A stretch of 64,000 bases of DNA from Tieghemostelium lacteum. Taxonomy: Eukaryota > Evosea > Eumycetozoa > Dictyosteliales > Raperosteliaceae. Of the stretch, positions 21,822 through 32,067 are shown in pieces. Below the pieces are notes generated by a model that had not been told where the DNA came from, made no database searches, and saw nothing but the letters and a program-made list of their open reading frames with translations. Location: positions 124,001-188,000 of the forward strand of contig LODT01000015.1 of the NCBI GenBank assembly GCA_001606155.1. The letters run 5' to 3'. The position numbers and the translations under genes were made by a program. Each line of letters starts with the position of its first letter. Position 1 is the stretch's first letter.

Positions 21822-22832
21822 TTTTTTTATATATTATTATTGTATTATTACTATTGTTGTTTTTATATATATATGTGTGTTGTAGTAAGTCTCTTTGTTT
21901 TATAATATAGTTAAAGTATATAAGTTTAAAAACTATATATACTTTTGTTTTTTTTTAATATATTAAAAAAAAAGAGATAAAAAAAAATTTTGAAAGTTTC
22001 TAAAGACTACTTTAAGTAGTTACTTTCTTTTTATATGTTATATTTAAAGAGGCTATTTTGATTAAGGCAGAATATCAAAAAAAAAAAATCAAAAAAAAAA
22101 TTTCTTTTTTTTGATTTTGTTATTTGTGGTGTGTGTGAAACTAATATTATATATTGTTGTTGGAGACTTTGAATGAGAAATGATTAAAATATTTTTTTTT
22201 GGATAAACCCTTTTCCTTCTTTTTAGCAATTTACAAATTAAAAAATATCTAAAAAAAAAAAAACATGTAGAAAAAGTTTTTTTAAAGTTTTGATTGGATA
22301 GGTCCTAAGTGGGTGTTTTACTTTTTTTAGTGTTATTCTTCATCAAGAAACTTTTACACACTTCTCATTTTAAAGTTTAAAAAATATAATCATTACATTA
22401 CATTATAATATTTAAGTTATTACAATTGGCGATTAATTATTATTTATTATTATTTTTTTTTTGATTTATTAATTAGAAGGAGATAAAAAAAAAATTAACT
22501 TAGATTTGATCTTTTTTTTCTAAATTTAAAAAAAAAATTCGTTTTACATCTATCTATCTATTACTGTTTTTTTTCTCTTCATTAATTTTCATTAAATTTA
22601 ATCTTTTTAAATTAGATAAACTAAAAAAAATTATCTCTTTGAGGTGAAATTTTTTGACAAAAAAACTTTTAGATATTTTAAGGGGAAATGGAACCATTTT
22701 CATTTGAAAACAGTGTATTAAATCACCTTTGATTTTTTTTTGCAATGAACGTGCAGATTTAACCACAATTAAGATATCTTTAATCTGATATTTTTTTTAA
22801 ATTATTATTATAACTTAAAATTTTATTATATA
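21822..22832. other. Long intergenic stretch between receptor and PI4K genes
   Basis: About 1 kb of A/T-rich DNA with many A and T homopolymers. It holds the receptor promoter and the PI4K 3' UTR. A 70-codon minus frame at 22554-22766 is Lys/Phe-rich and featureless; I do not call it. No RNA gene was seen. Confidence 0.5.
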
Positions 22833-25447
22833 TTAAGGTAAAATACCATTATACCAAGATTGATATTTGTCATAATATCTAGTTTTATAATGATCAATAC
22901 TATAGGAAATTAAATCTTCAAAATATTTTTGAGATTCTCTTTCTGTATTAGTTAAAAAGAAACGTTGTTTTAGAGAGTCAATGGCAAGACGACCGCCTTG
23001 AAAACAAGACATTTTAGGACCAGATAACATAATTTCAATTAGAGATATGATTTCATCTGATCTTTTTCTAGCCTCTACAAAACCACGACTACAAAGTACA
23101 TTAAAATATTGAAATTGACTACTAGTAGCACCACCCATAACATCAACCCACTCTTGAGTCAATTTAAAAGGTGCCGATTCAAAAGACATATTACCAGGAC
23201 TATTTGATAGAATAAAACCAAAGTCAATATGAACTAAATGACCTTCTCTATCCAATAGAATATTACCATTATGTCTATCTTTAACCTGTAAAAGATAGGT
23301 AACAATAGAATAGGCAGCTAAAGATTCAATAAAATTTTGTTGTGCCAAACGAAATGAATCACTATTCTCAGGACCATAAGTTGATTTAAAATAGGCAGCC
23401 AAAGTAGTAAAACCTTGATAGTTTTTCTTTAGATTATGTAGTGACATGGTATCAGGTATAGTTTCAATTAGACCACTATGACTACCAGTTACCAATATAC
23501 TATAAGGTCTCAAATAAAGTGGTAATTTGGATTGATTCCAAATCTCTTGAAATTTTGAAATCAATTGTACTGCCATTTGTTCTTGTCTACAATCATCACC
23601 AGTTTTTACAATTACTGAACATAATTTCCAATTTTTTAAATTACCATATGGCGATAAATTTCTATATCTTTCAGTTTTTTCTTTCCATGTTTCTCCATAT
23701 GGATTATTATTATTAATATTATTATTATTTTGTAAAATTTCTTTTAATTTTTCATTATTATTATTATTATTCGTATTATTATTCGTATTATTATTCGTAT
23801 TATTATTATTTTCAAATTCTTTTTCTTGTTTAAAATTATTTATAATTTTATCAGAAAAATATTTTTTCATATAATCTATTTTTATATTATTACTATTATT
23901 ATTTGTTTGGATATTATTAATATTAAATTGATTTGTTGTAAATTTTAAATAAGAAGAAACAATTTCAAAAATATTTGTTGATAAAGCTTCTTGATCAGAT
24001 TCAATTAATTCTAAAACTAATAGATAAGGTACACGTTCTCTACTATTTAGAATTTTAACTTCTTCAGGTGGTATTCTTACAATACAATGATGATTAGAAC
24101 TTTGCCACATTGGTAAATATAATCCCAATGGTAATTTTAAATTTAATTGTGAAATTTCATGTTTTAGTTTTGCTTGTCTAATATCTAATGGTACTGGTAA
24201 TAGTATCTTTGCAATTCTATTCAATTTCTGAACAAATGATAAAATTTCATTAAAATAGTCACATCTATAAGATTTTGTCATTTCAAATTCAAAATCATAA
24301 TCTGATAAACTACTATTACTATTTATAGGTGGTGGTGTTTTACAATTTTCAATTTCACTAATTTCATTATTAATTTCATTATTATTATTGTTATTATTAT
24401 TATTATTATTATTAATATCATCAATTGGTAAAGATGAAGTTCTAGGTCTAGTTATTATTGGTCTTTTACAAGCAATAAATGACATTTCAGAGAATTCTCT
24501 TAGTCTAATTGCCAATTCTTTCTTTTCTTGCAAATTATTATAAATTTTTCTGTTTCCTTTTAATGTACAATTTATATTTTCCATTGCGTCATTTGGTTGT
24601 ATAAAATGTATATGATTATTTATATCATCAATTGGCGTAGTTGATATTATTTTTACTAATTCTTTTGGTGATGTACTAAAATTATTAACTTGTAAATTAT
24701 TATTGTTTGTTTGATTATTATTATTATTAGTTGTTGTTGTTTGATCAAAATTATCAATAGTATTATAAAATTTATCTAAATCAATAGGTGTAATTTGTTC
24801 ATTGGTATATTGATGAACATCTCTTTGTGAAGGTGATGAAGGAGGTGATTGAAACACAACACTCTTTTCAATTGAATTTAAATTTCTATCACCATCTTCT
24901 TCTAATGCCTGAAATATCCAATATGCTTTAATTGCAAATCTAATTGATTTTGAACATCTATCTAATATAAATCGTGCTAATGATGAAAATTGTGATATTT
25001 GATCGCATTTTTGATTCCATAATAATATACTTTACATTTATATTAATATACTATATTAATAAAAATAAAGTTTAATGTATATATACACAGGATATCATAC
25101 CATAATTGAGTTATATAAAAATCAATATCTTTATCTTCTAATTGATATAACTTATTACAAATAAAATCAGTTATACCATTAGAAAGTTGATGTTTAAATA
25201 GATGACTAACACCAATCCAAGAATTAAATTGTGAACTTGAATATAGTTTAGTTAGTTGATCCATTATTTCGGGCGAATGCGTTAGTTTCTCAGTTAATAA
25301 TGATTTTCTAGGTGAACTATTTTCTGGTGTAATTATAATTTTTGTAATCTTTAAAGAATTTACTTCTTCCTGTTCGTGTTGATTATTATTATTTTTAATA
25401 TTATCATTTTCTTGTTGAATAATAATATTGTTATCATTATCCACCAT
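22833..25447 (-). CDS. pi4k: Phosphatidylinositol 4-kinase, type III beta class
   Basis: Two exons (25447-25101 and 25029-22833) give 847 aa. The ATG at 25447 is the first true start. The intron splits the lipid-kinase-unique region; splicing gives YITQLCILLWNQK, as in PI4KB ('PQLCNM'). LARFILDRCSKSIRFAIKAYWIFQA is the helical PIK domain. Long Asn-rich inserts follow. The kinase domain occupies about the last 300 residues: TGDDCRQEQMAVQLI, catalytic DRHNGNILLD, and HIDFGFILSNSPG replacing the protein-kinase DFG. PI4KB makes Golgi PI4P. Start codons of this gene and cdk1 are divergent, about 745 bases apart. Confidence 0.92.
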
Positions 25448-26192
25448 TTTCAAATATTTAGAAATTATAATAATAAAAAAATTTTTATAAAAAACAAAAA
25501 ATAATAATAATAATAAAAAACTTTTAAAAATTGTGGTAAGTGTTTATATCTTGATAAAGTTATAACTTTTTATTTTATATTTATTTTAAATCTTTGATAT
25601 ATAATTTTAAAAAAACAAAAAAAACGATAAACGAAAAAAAAAAAATCTTAATAAAAAAAATTCAATAAATTGATTGATTGATATAATGTTAACATATATT
25701 TTAAGGTTAAAAATATTATCTTTTTTAATTTTTATAAGTTCTTAAAATTAATATTAAAAATGTAAAAATAGTATTTAAAAGTTCCCGCCAAAATTATATT
25801 ACTTTCAAAAATTTTTTTTGTTTTTTCATTTTTTTTTTTTTTATTCACAACATCACAAAAAGCTGAATATCACTGTAAATACAATATTGTAAGTATTACC
25901 ATATCTATGAAATTTATGTTTATTATTTTTTTTTTACATATACCTAAACAGAGATTTATAATAGTATTGTTATATTTGTTTTATTTTTTGTATTTTTCAA
26001 AAAAAAATGTTACAATTTACAATAATTTTGGTGAACACAACAATAAAAAACTAATTAATTAATTTATATATATAAAACAATAGAATAACAATAGAAATAA
26101 TATAAATTCATTTTTAATATTATAAAAAAAAAAAGAGATTAACGAGAAACAGAAAAAGATTTTGATTTTCGGATTAAATATAAAAATACATA
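25448..26192. other. Divergent promoter region between PI4K and cdk1
   Basis: About 745 bases of A/T-rich sequence that must hold both promoters. It contains an isolated G/C-rich E2F-like element (25782-25793), long T runs typical of dictyostelid transcription starts, and a TATATATATAAAA stretch near 26066-26078. Confidence 0.5.
25782..25793 (-). promoter_or_regulatory. E2F-type site upstream of cdk1
   Basis: The bases TTCCCGCCAAAA read TTTTGGCGGGAA on the minus strand, a full match to the classical E2F/DP site. It is about 400 bases upstream of the cdk1 start codon and about 335 from the PI4K start. In surrounding DNA almost devoid of C and G it stands out. Confidence 0.5.
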
Positions 26193-27095
26193 ATGGATAA
26201 TAATAATTTAGATGGTGGATTATCAAGATTTCAAAAATTAGAAAAACTTGGAGAAGGTACATATGGTAAAGTTTATAAAGCAAAAGAAAAATCAACAGGT
26301 AGATTAGTAGCATTGAAAAAGATTAGATTAGAAGATGATGGAGTACCAAGTACAGCATTAAGAGAGATTTCCATTTTAAAAGATATTCCACATCCCAATG
26401 TTGTAACATTGTATGATGTTTTACATTGTTCCAATAGACTCTATTTGGTATTTGAATATTTGGATCAGGATTTGAAAAAATATATGGATCAAGTTCAATA
26501 CATGTCACCACAATTGGTAAAATCCTATCTTTATCAGTTATTAAAGGGTTTGGCTCACAGCCACAGTCACAGAATTTTACATCGTGATTTGAAACCTCAA
26601 AATTTACTCATTGATAGAATGGGTGCTTTGAAATTGGCAGATTTTGGTTTGGCACGTGCCATCAGTATTCCAGTACGTTTGTACACTCATGAGATTGTAA
26701 CTCTCTGGTATAGAGCTCCAGAGGTTTTGTTGGGTAGTAAAACCTATTCAGTACCAGTTGATATCTGGTCTGTTGGTTGTATTTTTGCTGAAATGCTCAC
26801 TAAAAAACCTCTGTTTTCTGGTGATTGTGAAATTGATCAAATCTATAGAATCTTTAGAATTTTGGGTACTCCAACTGAATCCATTTGGCCAGGTGTCACT
26901 AGTCTACCAAATTTTGTTGCCACTTTTCCAAATTGGATTGGTCAACCTCTTTCTAAAACTTTTCCAACCATTGTTGATCATTTGGCTTTGGATTTATTGG
27001 ATCAAATGTTACAATATGAACCTTCTAGAAGAATTTCTGCAAAAGCTGCTCTTAATCATCCTTATTTCAGTGATTTAGATTTATCTTCTTTTTAA
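26193..27095 (+). CDS. cdk1: Cyclin-dependent kinase 1
   Basis: A single exon of 300 aa, the standard CDK length. It carries the glycine loop [10 protein letters not shown] with the inhibitory Thr-Tyr pair, the cyclin-binding helix PSTALRE as in Dictyostelium Cdk1 (PSTAIRE in animals), catalytic [11 protein letters not shown], and the T-loop threonine in [15 protein letters not shown]. The C-terminal GDCEIDQI is typical. Cdk1 with mitotic cyclins drives entry into mitosis. The closest alternative is Cdk5, but PSTALRE and the ending HPYFSDLD favour Cdk1. Upstream lies an E2F-type site. Confidence 0.94.
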   Translation: MDNNNLDGGLSRFQKLEKLGEGTYGKVYKAKEKSTGRLVALKKIRLEDDGVPSTALREISILKDIPHPNVVTLYDVLHCSNRLYLVFEYLDQDLKKYMDQVQYMSPQLVKSYLYQLLKGLAHSHSHRILHRDLKPQNLLIDRMGALKLADFGLARAISIPVRLYTHEIVTLWYRAPEVLLGSKTYSVPVDIWSVGCIFAEMLTKKPLFSGDCEIDQIYRIFRILGTPTESIWPGVTSLPNFVATFPNWIGQPLSKTFPTIVDHLALDLLDQMLQYEPSRRISAKAALNHPYFSDLDLSSF

Positions 27096-27374
27096 AAAAA
27101 AAATAATTAATAATAATATGTGGTTTAAACATTTGTAAAATGATTATTAATAGATAGTATACTATTAAAATCTCTTTTCATTTTTTAATTAACAAAATAT
27201 ATATGATTTAAATATCAATAAATATTTTATGAAACTTTATATGAATTATTTTTTTTTTTTTTTGATAACTATGTTTTAGTTCAGTTTTTGGTGCGAAGAA
27301 TTAAAAAAAAATTAAAAATTTCTCAAATTTTGGGGTGAAAATGGGGAGTGTGTTTTTTATAATGCATGGGTAAA

Positions 27375-27461
27375 GCTTTATTATCTCAGCTGGTAGAGTG
27401 TCGTACTTATATAATAGTAAATGATATGCGAAGGTCCCGAGTTCAAGCCTCGGATGAAGCA
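27375..27461 (+). tRNA. tRNA-Ile(UAU) with a 14-nt intron
   Basis: The acceptor stem pairs GCTTTAT (27375-27381) with ATGAAGC (27454-27460), one G-T wobble, with discriminator A at 27461. The D arm has AGCTGGTA as loop. Anticodon stem TCGTA/TGCGA (27401-27405, 27427-27431) encloses CTTATA plus a 14-nt insert (27412-27425) placed exactly after position 37, the canonical tRNA intron site. The anticodon is TAT (27408-27410). T arm CCGAG-TTCAAGC-CTCGG is perfect. Eukaryotic tRNA-Ile(UAU) genes usually carry an intron, which supports the call. Pair 10-25 is a T-T mismatch. Confidence 0.9.
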
Positions 27462-27506
27462 CAACCCTATTTTTTATGCTTCCACTGCAAAATTTTTTTT
27501 TCCCTC

Positions 27507-27521
27507 GGAAAAATAACTCTT
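27507..27521 (+). repeat. Target-site copy A (5' of first LINE tail)
   Basis: GGAAAAATAACTCTT, preceded by C. The same 15-mer recurs at 28797 and 28938. It begins 46 bases after the tRNA gene end and marks the 5' boundary of the first insertion. Confidence 0.85.
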
Positions 27522-28796
27522 TGGTGGTATTAAGATGTGGGATCTGGAACTCAGACAAGAAGCATTCAAGATTTGGAACATGAATAGACTCCTATGCATC
27601 CACTTCGATAGAGAATGTAATGAAGTCCAACAGTGGTATATTCAACAAGTAACAACAGGTAGAATAGTATCTAGCATTCTGAGAAATCAAATGGAAGCTT
27701 GGAAAGATTATAGAACCAACCACGCTGCTACCATGCCCAAATTGAATAAACTAAATGAAGAAACTGAAGATGTCAAGTGGGTAAATGGAATCAGAAACAT
27801 GTCTAACAGACCAATCAAACTCAGAGATATATACGCCAACCTAGTCATTAAGAAATACACGTCCATTAGACTTACAGATGGTCAGAAGAACCTACGGTAT
27901 AATATCAACATCAACGGTATATTCCAAAAGATATCCAAAGTTATCCACCACAAAGGAAGAAACACACTTTTCAGATTCTTTGCCAGGTGCCTTCCGGGCA
28001 TCAACCATCAAAGAATGAACTGTCCAATAGATTCATGTCGTCAATCGATCACTGATCCATATGTCCACTTCTTCTTCCAATGCAATGTGACAACGTCATA
28101 TGCCCCTGCTATTGTCCAAATAGTGAACCATCTATCATTCAAAAAGATACACCTCTGGAACATTCATGCTACCGACCTGACCACTATCAACAAAACAGAA
28201 AAAGTATATCCTAACTTGATCTCGATAGTAATGCACCAAATGTGGAAAATTGTATGTTATAATCTCTTTGAAACTGACAAAGAAACCAAACCGATCCCCG
28301 AAATGAACACTGCTATAATCCAAAAAGAACTGATAGACACCATCAACACAGCAAAATGGAAACTACTTAAATACCTAGCGTATCAATCTAAAATCAAAAG
28401 TAATAATGATGATGTCCTGCTAAAATCTGTATTCAATAGGAGTTGGCAAACTCCTCTTAAACCCCTCCCAATTCCACACAATTAAACATATTCAAAAAAA
28501 AAAAAAAAAAAAAAAAAAACAAAAACAAAAATCACACCCCACAACTGAACCAATTAGAAGATCACTCAATTGAAATATTATTACACCCCCAAGAAGAAAC
28601 CCCAAGGAAATGAAGAATCCAAAAAAAAAAAAAAAAAAAAAACAAAACAAATTACTCACAATAATACAACCCAACTTAACAAATTAACAACAATATATAA
28701 ACTAATGTAAACAAAAATATAATTCAATAAATTAACTTATATAACTGATTGCCGCCGTATTAGCGTATTGCTAATTACACAGGCCACAAAAAAAAA
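27522..28796 (+). mobile_element. 5'-truncated TRE3-like LINE (non-LTR retrotransposon), 1.3 kb
   Basis: Sequence between target-site copies A and B. It starts inside ORF2: the reading frame is open from the junction (GGIKMWDLELRQEAFKIWNMNRLL), a motif found after the reverse-transcriptase domain of L1/TRE-type elements. It then encodes 316 residues to 28485 including a C-x4-C-x9-H-x4-C knuckle (CPIDSCRQSITDPYVHFFFQC). A 3' UTR with two internal A runs (about 28495-28519 and 28621-28641) ends in a terminal A tail at 28788-28796. Location about 60 bases downstream of a tRNA gene matches TRE3 elements, which target tRNA 3' flanks. The RT and endonuclease parts are absent, so it cannot move by itself. 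Confidence 0.85.
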
Positions 28797-28811
28797 GGAA
28801 AAATAACTCTT
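28797..28811 (+). repeat. Target-site copy B (between the two LINE tails)
   Basis: GGAAAAATAACTCTT directly after the A tail of the first element. Unlike copies A and C it is not preceded by C, as expected if it was created by a later 15-bp duplication. Confidence 0.85.
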
Positions 28812-28936
28812 AGATAAATACCATTTAACACCAACCACAACACAATTTTAACAGACAATACCTCTCAATAAATAAACGTAATTAAGACTTTACCGTAGTA
28901 CTGGCGCATTGCTAGTTACACAGGTCCAAAAAAAAA
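28812..28936 (+). mobile_element. Second TRE3-like LINE tail, about 125 bp
   Basis: Between target-site copies B and C. Its last part matches the end of the first element (ATTGCTAGTTACACAGG against ATTGCTAATTACACAGG) and ends in an A tail of nine. It is truncated to the extreme 3' end and carries no coding sequence. The differences between the two tails in the final 28 bases are all transitions. Confidence 0.8.
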
Positions 28937-28937
28937 C

Positions 28938-28952
28938 GGAAAAATAACTCTT
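28938..28952 (+). repeat. Target-site copy C (3' of second LINE tail)
   Basis: GGAAAAATAACTCTT preceded by C (28937), identical to the 16-base context of copy A. It marks the right boundary of the nested insertion pair. Confidence 0.85.
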
Positions 28953-29291
28953 GAAATGCCCAGTTATCGTATTTATATGAGAAATACGAAATAAAAAAAT
29001 ATAATTTATTCTATAGTGTTAAAATCAAAAATATAATAAAATTTCTTTTTGTGAAAAATTTATATCACAATTTTTTTACTCCTCTTCATCTCAAACATAA
29101 ATATAATTAATTTGAATTCACCGGTATATTTTGAATATAATTTTTATAATGAATATTTATAATGAGAGTTTGGCAAATACTCAGATAGGATTACTGATAG
29201 TGATACAGTACAAGAAACTAATGAGTTGAAACTGGATAAGTAGATTCTCAAGTAATATATTAATATTATGATAGCATAAAAATTAATAAAT
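28953..29291. other. Intergenic, no feature seen
   Basis: About 340 bases of A/T-rich DNA from the right end of the LINE insertions to the 3' end of the next gene. No coding or RNA signature was found. Confidence 0.5.
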
Positions 29292-30371
29292 TTATTTATT
29301 ATAATAAATTTGAATTGATTTTAAATTTAAAATTATACCTTGACCAAATAATCTATTTTGAAGAAGAGATTGATTATCAAAATAGGTTAAAGAAAGAGAT
29401 GGAGCCATAGGATTAAATATTTCAAGATTTGGATCTACTTGAACCAGACCTTTAATCAATTGACTTGGAATTTGATTAGAAGAGATATTATGAATAGGAG
29501 GGGCAGCATCTAAAACATCAAAATTACCAAACGCCACCTGTAATTTCTCTGGAAAGATTTCCTGATCAACACCACCAACATCATAAACTAGAAATTTTCT
29601 ATCAATTCTACAACCAACTCTATTAATTTCATAAACTTTTTTACCATCAATCAGATAACTAATGGATTTATTTGGTTTCGACCAAACAATGGATAAATCG
29701 TGAAAATCATTTGGTAATCTACTGGCAACTGGAATGGCAAATAAAAATGCAGCATAATCACCACCCATTAAAGTTTTATTAATTGGAGCTCTTTCATAGA
29801 GTGCATAAATCATTTCATTAGTTATACCAAAATAAGCCATTAACATGCTACTGCTATCACCACTAATTGGTATACCTGTAAATGCCAATCGTAAATCCTT
29901 ATTTGGATCAGGTACCAACTCTTTGGGAAATGGTAAATTTTCTAAACCCAATATTCTTGCAGAAACCTTACAATTAAATACCAATTCTCCAAATGTTGGT
30001 ACTATAAATTCCTTTTGATTCATCATAAATAATTTTGGATGATCCATTTCACCATAAATTTTATCTTGTGGTGATACAGTTTTTGTAAATGGATGTGAAT
30101 TTATTTCCATATATCCCTTCTCTTCTGCCATTGAATAAAATAATCCTTGATCAAATTTATAATCTCCAAATTCTACAAATTTCCATGTATTTGGTAACAT
30201 TTTAATTTTTTTAAAATTAAAATCTTCTAAAATTTCAATATTATTTATAATATTATTTGTTATTGATGAATTATCATTTTTATGAATATATCCATTAGAA
30301 GTGTGTATAATACTATTAAACATTAAAAGATTAATTATAAAAAATAAAATGGATAAAATTGATCTTATCAT
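29292..30371 (-). CDS. Secreted or surface protein of unknown function, 359 aa
   Basis: A single exon. Residues 1-27 form a hydrophobic leader (MIRSILSILFFIINLLMFNSII). The body is beta-rich and resembles jelly-roll/lectin-like folds by pattern: TWKFVEFGDYKFDQGLFYS near residue 60, HDLSIVWSKPNKSISYLIDG near 225, and KLQVAFGNFDVLDA near 280. The SIVW...YLIDGK segment recalls the concanavalin-like glucanase/pentraxin superfamily, where a strand of this type follows 'H.y.i.W.p..i.wyvDg'. No catalytic Glu pair is evident. I do not assign a family. Confidence 0.7.
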   Translation of the reverse strand: MIRSILSILFFIINLLMFNSIIHTSNGYIHKNDNSSITNNIINNIEILEDFNFKKIKMLPNTWKFVEFGDYKFDQGLFYSMAEEKGYMEINSHPFTKTVSPQDKIYGEMDHPKLFMMNQKEFIVPTFGELVFNCKVSARILGLENLPFPKELVPDPNKDLRLAFTGIPISGDSSSMLMAYFGITNEMIYALYERAPINKTLMGGDYAAFLFAIPVASRLPNDFHDLSIVWSKPNKSISYLIDGKKVYEINRVGCRIDRKFLVYDVGGVDQEIFPEKLQVAFGNFDVLDAAPPIHNISSNQIPSQLIKGLVQVDPNLEIFNPMAPSLSLTYFDNQSLLQNRLFGQGIILNLKSIQIYYNK

Positions 30372-30792
30372 TACAACAAAAATATAATAAATTAAATTAA
30401 AACTTTTTTAATTTAAAAAAAAAAAATCAATTATTATTATTTAAAATAACAACAATAGAAATATTGTATTACTACTGTCATTTTAGGTTAGTTATAGCTA
30501 TATATAAAAAATATTCTATTCTAAATCAAAAAAAAAAAATTTTTAAAATATTTGTTTTTTTTTAAATATATTGGTGTTCACTATCATTATAGATATATAT
30601 AACTTTAAATCAAAAAAATACTTAAACATTTAAATCCCCCTTTTAACCCCAACATTAAACACATCAAGTTTTTAAAGTGTTTGTAAAAATAAAAAATAAA
30701 AAAAAAAAAAAATAGAAATTTCAAAAAAAATATCTTATTTATTTTTTTTTTTTTTTGTTAATAATAAAACATTTTTTCATAATCTGATCAAA
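30372..30792. other. Divergent promoter region
   Basis: About 420 bases of very A/T-rich sequence between the divergent secreted-protein and pyd3 genes, with long A and T runs. Nothing else was recognised. Confidence 0.5.
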
Positions 30793-32038
30793 ATGGATAC
30801 ATTAAATAATAAAAAAGAAGAAATTGATAAAGTTGAAACTATACTTGAAAAATATATACCAGAAAATGAATTAAAAGAAGTTAAAAAGATTTTATATGGT
30901 TTAAATAGAGGTCAATTAGTTCAACCATTACCAATTAATAAAGAAGCTTTACAAATTGCTGAATCTCATGATTTTGAAATTTTAGCTTCAAAGTATGTAT
31001 TCAAAGTAGAAAGTTAAGAGATGTATATATTAATAAAAAAAAAGGATGACAGCAGAAAATGAACAATTAAGAAAATCAAGAATTGTTAGAATTGGAGTTA
31101 TTCAAAATTGTATAGGAGCACCAACAACAGCACCAGTTAAAGAACAGTATAAAGCTATTGAAGAAAAGATTGAAAAGATGATTGATGCAGCAGGTGCAAT
31201 GGGAGTTAATGTATTATGTCTACAAGAGACATGGCATATGCCATTTGCATTTTGTACTCGTGAAAGATATCCATGGGTTGAATTTGCTGAATCTGCAACT
31301 GATGGTGAATCTGTACTTTTTATTCAAAGAATGGCTAGAAAGTATAATATGGTTATTGTATCACCAATTTTGGAGAGAGATGATGTTCACGGTGGTACCA
31401 TTCATAATACTGCTGTAGTTGTTGGAAACAATGGTAATATCATTGGTAAATCAAGAAAAAATCATATACCAAGAACTGGTGATTTTAATGAATCTACCTA
31501 TTATATGGAATCAACACTTGGTCATCCAGTATTTGAAACTGTTTTTGGAAAGATTGGAATCAATATTTGTTATGGTCGTCATCATAATCTCAATTGGTTG
31601 GCATATGGTTTAAATGGTGCTGAAATTGTATTTAATCCATCTGCAACTGTTGGTGAACTATCTGAACCAATGTGGTCTATTGAAGCTAGAAATGCTTCCA
31701 TGACCAATAACTATTTTGTAGGTTCTATCAATCGTGTTGGTACTGAATATTTCCCAAATGAATTCACCTCTGGTAATGGTAAACCAGCTCATAAAGATTT
31801 TGGTCATTTCTATGGTAGTTCCTATGTTTCTGCTCCTGATGGTTCTAGAACTCCTGGTCTCTCTAGAGTTAGAGATGGTCTAAACATCTCTGAAGTCGAT
31901 TTAAATCTTTGCCAACAAGTTAAAGATAAATGGAATTTCCAAATGACTGGTCGTTATGAAATCTATGCTAAATTTTTAACTGAATATATTGATCCAAATT
32001 ATAAACCTCAAATTATTAAAGATCCTTCAATGAAATAA
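30793..32038 (+). CDS. pyd3: Beta-ureidopropionase (beta-alanine synthase)
   Basis: Exon 1 (30793-30992) and exon 2 (31045-32038) flank a 52-nt intron and give 397 aa, close to the family length. It is a carbon-nitrogen hydrolase: the catalytic triad is visible as Glu in [12 protein letters not shown], Lys in [15 protein letters not shown], and Cys in [13 protein letters not shown]. The N-terminal 66 residues are the helical extension specific to beta-ureidopropionases. It hydrolyses N-carbamoyl-beta-alanine to beta-alanine, CO2 and ammonia, the last step of pyrimidine breakdown. Its stop faces the FIRRM-like gene's stop only 29 bases away. Confidence 0.95.
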
Positions 32039-32067
32039 ATATGAAATTATCAATATTTTATTAATAT

